In this document: piece after piece, positions 1-9,200 of the stretch
Numbering within the stretch: the first letter of the stretch is position 1
Layout: each line of letters begins with the position of its first letter
The notes under the pieces: generated by a model
Database searches by the model: none
Told to the model about the DNA's origin: nothing
What the model saw: only the letters and a program-made list of their open reading frames with translations
Assembly (NCBI GenBank): GCA_028565635.1
Contig: JAOXYB010042660.1
Coordinates: forward strand, 1 to 12,760
Length of the DNA stretch: 12,760 bases
Direction: 5' to 3'
Source: Phoronis ovalis
Lineage: Eukaryota > Phoronida > Phoronidae
Position numbers and translations under genes: made by a program

Positions 1-254
1 GCGACAAAGAAAGTGTTACGCGCAACAAAAATTGTCCAAGATTCGTATCGACATTTGACCTACTTCTCAAGGTCATTCTGAAATGTGGCCTGGCCTGTTA
101 CGCCCACCAACCCATGGCCTACGTGAATCCACCCTCGAATCATCAAGTCAACGCTTCGTCTTTCCGGAGAAGGTTGCAACGTGAGGTGCACTCTCATGTC
201 AACGCTTCGTCTTTCCCGCAATTATCGCCACGTAAGGTGCACTCTCGGGTATAA

Positions 255-278
255 AACATGGCCGCAATCGGCCATGTT
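255..278. repeat. 10-bp perfect hairpin inside the repeat unit
   Basis: AACATGGCCG is followed by a 4-base loop and then its exact reverse complement CGGCCATGTT. The same hairpin recurs at 695-719 with a 5-base loop, at about 404-422 with a 7-base stem, and in decayed form at 1925-1952, about 7710-7735 and about 8189-8210. Confidence 0.85.
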
Positions 279-694
279 GAAAACAATCGGGGTCAAACTT
301 ATATCCTACGTCTACTTTGACCAGTACTTACCCTGTACCAAATATGAAGAAGATCCGACAGAAACAAAAGCTATTTTTGCGAGCCAACATCTCAAGAACA
401 AACATGGCCGTCTGTCGGCCATCTTGAATGTGATCCATGTCGAAATTGCAGACAGTCTGCATTTTGACCTGTATTTATCCTGTACCACATATAAAGCTGA
501 TCGGATAAAAACTGAAGCAGTTATTGTAGAAGATTCTTATCAACATTTGACCTACTTCTCAAGGTGATTTTGAAATGTCACCCGGTCTACTACACCCACC
601 AAACCATGGCCTACGTGAATCCACCTTCAAATCGTCAAGTCAACGCTTCGTCTTTCCCGCATTTATCGGCCATTCAGGTGCACTCTCGGGTACA

Positions 695-719
695 AACATG
701 GCCGCCAATCGGCCATGTT
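695..719. repeat. 10-bp perfect hairpin, second unit
   Basis: The same AACATGGCCG / CGGCCATGTT arms as at 255-278, with loop CCAAT. Both arms are intact in two separate units, although the loop and flanking bases differ. Confidence 0.85.
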
Positions 720-1153
720 GGAAATAATCGGGGTCTAAGTTATATCCTACGTCTACTTTGACAGTTAAAGCTGATCGGATAAAAACTGAAGCAGTTATTG
801 CGCGACAAATAAAGTGTTAAGCGCAACAAAAATTGTCGACGATTCGTATCGACATTTGACCTACTTCTCAAGGTCATTTTGAAATGTCACCTGGTCTATT
901 ACGCCCATCAACCCATGGCCTACGTGAATCTACCTTCGAATCGTCAAGTCAACGCTTCGTCATTCCCGCAATTATCGCCGCCAATCGGCAATCTTAGAAG
1001 TAATCGAGGTCAAAATTACATCACACCTGCACTTTGACCTGTACTTACCCTGTAAAAAATACGAAGATGATATGACGAAAGCTGAAGCCGTTATAGCAAC
1101 ACAAAAAAAGGTTACATACGCCGCTGCCGACGCCGCCGCATGCGGTACGGCTA

Positions 1154-1187
1154 TATGCCCTTTCACTATTACATAGTGATGGGCATA
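1154..1187. repeat. Terminal hairpin of array copy 1
   Basis: TATGCCC and GGGCATA pair over 7 bp. Inside them TCACTAT and ATAGTGA pair over another 7 bp around a 3-base loop. The hairpin stands exactly where the repeat array ends, after GTTAC...GGCTA, and is followed by AAAAA. A weaker hairpin with the same outer arms ends the second array at 8339-8366. Confidence 0.8.
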
Positions 1188-1487
1188 AAAATTAATATGT
1201 CTTTAAAGATGAATGTCTATTAAAGCTATATTTTGTACTTCAGACCTATACATGCAATATTTGGAATGGTGCAATTATCTCCACATGATTGATTTTCATA
1301 ACTCACAAAATATATGATTTGTTTATGAAGTATAGAATCTGATACAACTCATCTTACTCAAATATTAAATACTTTTACATGTACAACTTTGACAGCATGT
1401 ATTTCTTAAAGTATTTGTTGTTTATATTTGTATAAGGAAAGCTTTAAGCAAATCCAGCCACAAAATGTGTTTGAATGGTTACAAATC

Positions 1488-1518
1488 TCGAGAAAGTCAC
1501 AACCGTGACCTTTCTCGA
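1488..1518. repeat. Imperfect hairpin
   Basis: TCGAGAAAGTCAC and GTGACCTTTCTCGA pair over 13 bp with one bulged base around the loop AACC. It is not part of the main repeat unit. No run of T follows, so it does not look like a terminator. Confidence 0.7.
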
Positions 1519-1543
1519 AAGGCAAAGGAAGAAATTAGGTCCG

Positions 1544-1560
1544 CACACACACACACACAC
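1544..1560. repeat. CA dinucleotide microsatellite
   Basis: About eight and a half uninterrupted CA units. Confidence 0.95.
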
Positions 1561-1761
1561 CATGATACTTTCCAAACAATATCTTAAAGACTGATTTGAA
1601 CAGATTACTAGTAAAATGCAAATCATGTCATTTGTAAATAAATGTTGAATTTTACATGTTTTCCAAAATGTAAATTCCCATAATGCATTCTGACAAGTTT
1701 TACAGGAAATAAAATGTTGGTTATTAAAATATGACCATGCATCTGCGCACCTTGTGCTTAC

Positions 1762-1811
1762 CGGTTGGGACCACTGGGTGGTTGAATCTTGAACAGTTAA
1801 GATGTTACAGC
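1762..1811 (-). CDS. Tentative small exon J of the same gene
   Basis: On the minus strand, TGATTTTAG is followed by 50 open bases and then a good GTAAGC donor. The exon would be phase 1 in and phase 0 out, matching exon I. The join would read HHGDGCNILTVQDSTTQW, which could continue the beta-rich fold begun in exon I. Base composition is less AT-rich here than around it. Against it: the pyrimidine tract is poor, the exon is very short, and no further exon is visible to its left. Confidence 0.38.
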
Positions 1812-1920
1812 CTAAAATCACCCAAGTCTAATGTTTTGCTTTTTATCAATAATAAAATAAAAATCAATGAAATGATCAAAAACTTGAAACAGGATTGTGA
1901 CAATATAAACAGCTTATTGT

Positions 1921-1976
1921 AGAACCAACATGGCCATCAGTCAGCCATATTGGAAATGAGACAGAAACTGTAACCA
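1921..1976 (+). repeat. Isolated fragment of the array repeat
   Basis: ACCAACATGGCCATCAGTCA and the following GCCATATTGGAAATGAGA match the hairpin part of the array unit in the same orientation. The rest of the unit is missing, so it looks like a decayed single copy. Confidence 0.6.
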
Positions 1977-2105
1977 ACCTCATAAATATTATTTTCTGCT
2001 GTGTACATTTTAAAACATACAAGAATGCCAGTTATTTTTTTTACTGTAAATCCCTTTATTTCTGCAAGGTATTAATTTACATGAATTTCGCGAGGACACA
2101 AGGTC

Positions 2106-2882
2106 GCGTTATATCCAATACTGCACATTAAAAGCTATGAAAAAAATTTGTTATCGTTAACATATTTATATTTAAGATTTTTTCATTAAATTAAATGCTA
2201 TAATTTCGAAAAAGTAATAAAATAAATTCTAAATATTTTGTAAAGTGTTCGGCTCTGTTCTCTCAAATTCTTTGTATAAACATGACAAGCCAGATATTTT
2301 CAAATTATCTTGCATGGGAAAATATTGGTGTCAGATCATCAAAACAGATTATTTCCACCATGAGATACCACTTTGTATTGTATTCAAAGTGTAGCTACTC
2401 GCTTCCATTCTAAAAAAACAGAGCCAAACAACTATTTGCATTTCATGTATATATAATTGATAAACTAAATTTCTTATATTAACAGTCTTGCCCATAATAA
2501 ATGTGGGTTTACTAAAACACTTCCATGGTTAGATAAAATTTAGTTTCACTCTAATATTGAATGTGCAATGATTTTCTAAAACTAAAAGTCGTTATATAAT
2601 CCACGAAAATATAAACTTAAGAAAAGTTTATTTAAACATTACTAGTGATAGAATAATTAGTTAATGTTTGCAAGTTTCCATTAAAATATTTTAAGTTTGG
2701 AAGTTTTCATTAAATTTTTTCAACAAATACATTGATCAATTTCTGTTTTTAATCTGCACATACTTCGCTGTCATCAAACTGATAAAAATGCTAACAAAAA
2801 TAAAATGCAATTGCTGAGAGAAAACTAATTATGTAGAATGCTAAATTGAGAATGTGATGTAATAAAGGATTAAGACTACACT
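2106..2882 (+). repeat. Dispersed repeat, copy 1 of 2
   Basis: This segment matches 6638-7237 along its length in direct orientation. Shared landmarks are GCACATTAAAAG, GACAAGCC, AGATATTTTCAAATTAT, CATGAGATACC, TAGCTACTCGCTT, GAGCCAAACAA, TAGTTTCACTCTAA and AATGCAATTGCTG. Copy 1 holds about 170 extra bases at 2588-2757. That insert contains a short direct repeat (2665-2691 and 2695-2721). I see no coding frame, target-site duplication or clear inverted ends, so the element class is unknown. Confidence 0.8.
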
Positions 2883-2887
2883 GCCTT

Positions 2888-2914
2888 CGAATTAGAGAGC
2901 CTTCGGACCATCAG
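2888..2914 (-). repeat. Inverted fragment of the CTGGTCC minisatellite
   Basis: Read on the minus strand it gives CTGATGGTCCGAAGGCTCTC, close to the unit CTGGTCGGAAGGCTCATT at 6251-6268. It sits directly beside the end of the dispersed repeat copy 1. Confidence 0.5.
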
Positions 2915-3006
2915 GATAAAGATATTTCACCGTTATAAAAGGTTATATAAATAAACTTCATTTTTCCTAAAATTTGCGCATTAACAGTAATAAAGGTGTA
3001 ACATAC

Positions 3007-3228
3007 CATCTCCATGATGTGCAAAAACTGTGCCAGGCATATTAAAGTCTTCATTGTTTTCAGGAGGCAGCCTCACCCTGGTACCCAGTTGAAGATTAGA
3101 TTTTAATTCTGCATAAGCGGCTCTATCGGTTATTTCTTCATGTTCCTCATCAGTACGATTACTAGAATCTTTTGCATTTTCTTTAAATAGCTCAAACACT
3201 TCATCCTTTAATATACAAAACCGTGATC
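3007..3228 (-). CDS. vWA gene, exon I: acidic linker and possible beta-barrel
   Basis: The acceptor TTTTTTTCTCAG is very strong, and the GTATGT donor ends the exon in phase 1. It encodes SRFCILKDEVFELFKEN, an acidic linker rich in Asp and Glu (SSNRTDEEHEEITD), then LQLGTRVRLPPENNEDF and MPGTVFAHHGDG. The LGTRV...PGTV spacing recalls small beta-barrels such as the MIB/HERC2, Tudor-like or DUF4537 groups. This is a resemblance only, because the fold continues in a later exon. If exon H ends at 3364 instead, this exon could start at 3202 (after TTAAAG) and read DEVFELF. Confidence 0.82.
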
Positions 3229-6200
3229 CTGAGAAAAAAAGTATTTAGATAAGAACTTGTAACAACTGACATTATGGATAGTATCTAAAAATAATTTTGC
3301 AAACTTTGTCAATGCTTATTGACTGACTGAAACTATCTGAAAAAAAACAAACAGGACACTTACAAGTTCCTCCGGGTCTTCCAGATTTAAATTACTTCCA
3401 AGGCCAATACCAATCATCCAGTTCTGAAATGCTTCCTTACTGCCCACCAAAGTCTGAATGTGGGCCTTGTCTGAAAAAGAATGTGCTATTATTGAACAGT
3501 TACTTTGCAGGAAGTATAAAGTACCAAGTGACAGGAAATATAACACCTGTACTGTGAGTTTTCACCTTGTAACCGAAACAACGAAAATCAAATTACCACT
3601 AAATGGTCCAATAAAGTCCGAAATAAGATGTAATCGTCTAAAGTGGCATCCTAATCTACGTAGTATTCTTTTGTCTTTTGAATTCCCATAAACGCCACGT
3701 CCAACAGCAGCAAGACTCTTCAAAAAACTCTGTAAAATAAATAAAGAATTGTTAAGATGCAATCAGACATAGTATTCCACTGTTACCAACATAAATTGAA
3801 TTATATTTACTTACTGACTAGGTGCCAGCCATATCTGAATGTAACTGCAATTTTCTGAGAGATTCAGATGGTTTCCGTAGAAAGTCGGAGGAATGGGGTC
3901 AATGGATTTTGACAATTTGGCAATTTGCAGTTTTCAGCTGATTAAAAACCTCTTATATGAGACAAAAAACAGTATTTGCTTGCAGGAGTCTCGTAGTCAG
4001 TGTCATGATGAGCTGCCATTTAACAGATTAATTTTTTCTCCTGCTTGCCAGGATAACTGTTAGGATATTGGTGGTTATTATGTTACTTGGACTCCATCTA
4101 TGGGAAGAGAAATTAATTGGACAAGAATTAAGAGATATTTGAGACATGAAATTGACAAATATTTGAGAACTATATTTTGGAGCACTCTCAGACATAAATA
4201 GAGGACCTGCATGTGTGTAGGATTTCTGCTGTGGTCGAACAATTTGGTGCCAATTGTGTGACAAGAATTTTACGTACGGTTCCTCTGATGGTGAACAATC
4301 AGTCCATGTTGATAATAGAACATTCGAAGCTATCATTGAAGAACGGTTTAAGTCCAAATTTGATAAAAATTGCATTAAAAGCTATGGAAGATGTAATACT
4401 AGCTTCATCACATATGATAGCAGGAATTTCGATGCAAAACCTGGAAAAGGGGTTTGAATGGTATGAAACAGGTGCGTGAGTGTGGATTGACCGTTCGAGT
4501 CTACGCTGGTTAGGTAGGCCTGTGAATGAAATATTTAGTCTGTATACTTCTTAATATTTTTAGTTGTCTACTGTATGTACTTTATTGATTGTTTTCTTGC
4601 CTTTTTCTATATACAACTCACACTTAGGCTATAATCTTAACAGCTGAATAAGATAGCAAACAATATTATGTCAAAATATATTTTCCTGCTTTCTATATGC
4701 ACGCGGTGTTTGCATTGTGGACGGCTAGCACTCAACATATATATGATAGTAAAAAAAAGTTTTGCAAGATAATAAAAACACTGATGTAAAAGACATAGAA
4801 AAGAGAAATAAACATTAAACAAGGACTTGAGCAAGTCTAGTATATGTACCATCAGTTTTATTGTGTGACATTAAAGCCATTAATTTGCATGCTCACCAAT
4901 TAGTTAATCTTACCAGCTGAATAGATACCAAATAATTGTCTTGTTTATATTAAAACCCTAATAGGGTTTTATTTTATTTTATTTGTCAAGATTTTAAATT
5001 ATATATGTATATTGTAATTGGCTGAGAGCTATGTTAGTTAGCAGTTAAGTAGCAGTTCTGGCAACTGCCATCATAGCAGTTCATAGCAGTTAACTACTAA
5101 AACTAATTTACATATTTCGGCCTTAGAACTGCTATCGAACTGATACTGCTACAAAACTGCCATCATAGCAGTTCTGGCAACTGCTACTGTAGCAGTTCAC
5201 AGCAGTTAACTGTTATACCTAATTTACATATTTCAGCCTTAGAACTGCTATCGAACTGCTACGAACTGTTATCGAACTGCTACTGTTATAAAACTGCTGT
5301 ATTGGAATGTATTGTATGACAGGTGTAACAAAACTGTTGAAAACTGCTAAAGAAACTGCTGTAGAACTGTTGACTAACTGCCTTCCACTTTGGTACGGGC
5401 GTGCAGCATATCCTACAGAAAATTGCCTAGGTGAAAAAGGAGGCTTGTTTTTACCTCATGTACATTTAGTAACAGTGAATTACATTTTTGTTCAAAGAGT
5501 TGAATAGTTAGACAAGTCTATTTTAATTAAATAGTTGGTCAACTTTATGTTTTAGTTCTACTATCATATCAAGATTTTACAAAATACCCTTTGATCTCGA
5601 TCACTTCTTCTATGTGTATAGTTGTAAAGGGCCTATCCTATCACAGAACATAATTATTAAAATTCGTAGCAAAGCAACAAGTTTTATGTACCGCAAGGCA
5701 CAAAACACAACTTTTGATATGACAAATAGACATTTACCAGGCTCAGATGCCTTAAAAACATAAGATTTACAAAGATTTACTTCATCAAATGTTTCCCCGC
5801 ATGCAACACAATGAATTGTAGCCACGGTTCTTTCTGCTTTTCCAGTCATCTCTTCAGGGGCATGGCTTATCAACGACGCAGCTACTAGTACTTTCATCTT
5901 ATCCTACATGATGAAAATATGAATAAGTTTCACAAATGGTGGAAAACTGCTAATAAAATATAGAAATAAACAGAAAAAATATTCTATGACTGTCCATACC
6001 ACTTTATATGGGCTCAACATCTGGACAAAAATCAAACAAGACATCCTTTTAACGAGGATCACCAAGTTCTCTGAAGGCTCTCTGGTCCAACAGCTTGCTG
6101 GTCCGATACTTCTATTTTCTTATTGTACTTAGATTTAAATAATGTATTAAGTGTTAAAATATTCAATTCTGTAAAAAATAATACACAATTGTTTTTAGGG

Positions 6201-9200
6201 ACTGAAAATCTTTGTCATTATTTTGACGATTTTAATGCAGTTTGGGTCCTCTGGTCGGAAGGCTCATTGCTTCAAACATTTGCTTGTCCACATGCTCATT
6301 GGTTCGAAATCTCACTGGTCCAAAGGCCCATTGCCTAAAAAGCTTGCTGGTCCAAAACACAACATAAATAAGTGGTAAATAAATGCCTGTATCAAGTAGT
6401 GTGATTATTGCTTTTTAGCTCTGGCTCAGCGCCCTGTCTTGGTTCTAATTACATGTAGCACTATTCTGGAGAATTATTATGGTATTTTGCGAAATAAAAA
6501 TGTTCCTAAAAAACACCACATTCCAAAATGTTTAGAACTCGTTATCACTCACGCTGACAAAACAATTTTTCCAACTTTATGGTATGAGCAAGAAAACCCT
6601 GTTCATCGTCATTTTAATCGTATTCATCACCATCATCGTTATAACTAATATGGCACATTAAAAGTAACAAAATTTATGGTAACGTTAAGATATTTTACAT
6701 TTAACATTCCTTATCATTAATTTAAATATTATAATTTTGAAATAGTAATTAAATAAATATTCTAAATATTGTGTAAATTAAGTTATGCTCTGTTCTATCC
6801 AATTCATTCCATAAACGTGACAAGCCGGCTTAATAGTCTCAGATATTTTCAAATTATTCCCACCATGAGATACCGACTTTGCATACTGTAAATTTAGCTA
6901 CTCGCTTGTAATTCGAAAGAAAAACAGAGCAGCTCTGAGCCAAACAATGATTTGCATTTTAGGCGTATTTAATTGATAAACAAAATTTCTCACATTAACA
7001 GTCATACCATACCAAATGTGGCTTTACAAAGAACTTCAACTGTTAGATAAAAAGTAGTTTCACTCTAACATTGAATATGCAATGATTTTCAAAAACTAAA
7101 AAAATGTCATACTTCGTTGTCAACAAGATGATGAAAATTCTACAAATATTAAATGCAATTGCTGGGAGAAAACTAATTTGGTATAATGGTTACACATCGT
7201 AGAATGCTTAATTCAGAATGTGAAATGAAAACTACACGATCAGTGCACTAACCTTGCCATGTATTTACTGTGTACCTAATAAAAGCTGGAGCAGTTATTA
7301 AGAGACAAAATTACAAAAAATTGAAGTTATCCAGGTCTAAGTTATTAACAACCTGTACTTTGACCTGTATATATGCCGTGTACCTTGTACTGCATACAAA
7401 GCAAATCGAATAAAACTGAAGTAGTTTTAGCCATTCAAATAAAGTGTTACGCACAGCAAAAAATGATGAAGATTCATACTGGCATTTGACCTACTTCTCA
7501 AGGTCACTTTTAAATGTCACCTAGACTATAGCATTCTTAGAAGCACCTTTCAATCATTCAGGTAGCACCTCGTCTTTCCAGCTATAAACACAATGTAACC
7601 CTGATCTATATTATACCTAATGTGTAGTTTGATCTGTACTTTGTACAAAATATGAAACTGATCAGATAAAAGTGAAGCTGTTATTGCAATGTATAATCTC
7701 AGGAATCAACATGGCCACCAGTCAGTCATCTTGGAAACTTATTCAGGTCAAAATTATTACCGAATGTATTTTAACCAGTAGTTACTGCAAGTCAAAGAAA
7801 GTGATATGCATATAGGATATCTTATATAAATATATAGTTCATTCATTAAAGAAATACTTAACCTTCTGAACTCAAGCAATGAAAAAGCCAAAAATATAGC
7901 TGACCTGTAGCTCGACATGTACTTACCAGTACCTTATAAGAAGCTGATTGAAGATAAGCAGAAACAAACAGAGAGTTACAAAAATGCTAAAGAATTATAC
8001 CATCATTTGACCTACTTCTCAAAGCATTTAAAATGTCACTTGACCTACTTTTCAATGTTATTTTTAAATGTCACCTAGCCTATTGCGCCCACCACCTATG
8101 GCTTTCATAGAACCACCTTTGAATCATCCAGACAGTACTTTGTGTTTGCAGCTATAGATGCAATGTGACCTGCCCTTTCAGAAACAAACATGGCCACCAA
8201 TCAGCCTTATTAGAAGTAATCATGGTCAAAATTACAACTGAAATGCACTTTGACCTATATTTACCCTGTACTGAACATGAAGCAGATCGGGTAAAACTGA
8301 AGCTGTTATCGCAAGACAAAGGAAGTGTTACGTAGCTATATGCTCAGCTCCTGTGTGGATGGCATAAAAAGGACTTATTATGCCACATTCTTTAACACAA
8401 AAAGGACACAGACTACCCAGTATTATCATCTGCATTCTGAGTTGACCTACAAAACTGTTTCACAAAACATTTGCTTCATTTCAAATTAAATTTTAATTTA
8501 CAAAATAAGATTCATTATCAAAGTGTACCACATTTGTTATTTGACCTAAACATTATAGCAGATGTATAGACAAAAGAAATACCTCTTTCCTAGGCTCTAC
8601 AGTGTCTCTGTCTGATTGACCATTTGCACCATTAGCAAATCCATCCGTAAATAAGATAATACGGGGAGGAATATGTTTCCCATCTCGAACCACTATCTTA
8701 ATCCCATCTTGGCCTAAAGAAACAAATCAAGCACACTTAAATTTTATTTTTCAGCCAGAACAACAAAACTAGTAGTACATTTTTATCAAGAAAAATTACA
8801 TAATTTTTTATATTGCTGCTTCTTTGGGAGATTTTCTAATTTTTCAAGGGGGCTGTAACACTAGTATATATTCATTCTACACTAATATAGCACATTTTCA
8901 GGAGAATAAAAGTGAAAAATGAAAATCTGTTGAAGTGTTTCATTACTCTCTGATTTTGAAGACCAAGTATGGGTGGACACGAATCCAAATTGCATGGCTT
9001 CCCTACAGTGATTCTGGTTTTTGAGATATGCATCACTGATTGTAGCAAGTTGATTTTTACAGAAACAGATACTTTACTAGTGCATTTTCTATAACAACAT
9101 AATCATTTTGTAACTAAAGAATTTCTCTTGATATTTAAGGAGTTCCTTTAAAAAAAAAATAATAAGACATCTTTCAACAAGAAAGAAGGCTCTTTATCTT

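Larger units (their letters stand above)
1..1187 (+). repeat. Tandem array, hairpin-ended repeat family, copy 1
   Basis: Diverged copies of one unit follow each other in direct orientation: about 1-523 (with an internal partial duplication), 524-801 and 802-1110. Shared landmarks are GACATTTGACCTACTTCTCA (at 51, about 543 and about 851), TCAACGCTTCGTCTTTCC (at about 148, 200, 638 and about 949), AAACATGGCCG with its inverted partner, TACTTACCCTGTA, and CTGAAGCAGTTATTG. The array ends in a GC-rich stretch (1119-1150) and a long hairpin. The window starts inside the array, so its left end is unknown. No transposase is seen, so it would be non-autonomous if mobile. A hairpin end after tandem core repeats is the layout of Helitron-like elements described in bivalves, but this is inference. 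Confidence 0.8.
1188..1920. other. AT-rich stretch with little recognisable content
   Basis: Apart from the hairpin at 1488-1518, the CA microsatellite at 1544-1560 and the tentative exon at 1762-1811, I see nothing specific. The open frames here have no recognisable protein pattern. Confidence 0.6.

Noticed and set aside
181-761. Open plus-strand frames over the left array
   Set aside because: They run through the repeat units, change with each copy, and show no protein pattern.
1444-1821. 125-codon minus-strand open frame
   Set aside because: It crosses the CA microsatellite and the hairpin. Only the short 1762-1811 part with splice signals is kept as tentative.
3458-3691. Plus-strand frame of 77 codons
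   Set aside because: It is the antisense of vWA exons G and H and the intron between them.
4480-4530. B-box-like CGTTCGAGTC, possible tRNA or SINE head
   Set aside because: There is no matching A box and no cloverleaf arms.
4951-4971. CCCTAA motif, possible telomere-like sequence
   Set aside because: A single motif within a short palindrome, with no tandem copies.
5035-5360. CRISPR-like array from the AGCAGTT copies
   Set aside because: Spacing is irregular, the spacers are themselves repeated, and the genome is eukaryotic.
5738-5897. Longer version of exon F with a CxxC-like zinc finger
   Set aside because: The extra residues come from intron sequence. The cysteines lie in the last core strand of the vWA domain, and the shorter exon joins exon G in frame.
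6439-6648. Plus-strand frame ending in a histidine run
   Set aside because: The histidines come from a CATCATCA-like simple stretch; no domain is seen, and its end overlaps the start of the dispersed repeat copy 2.
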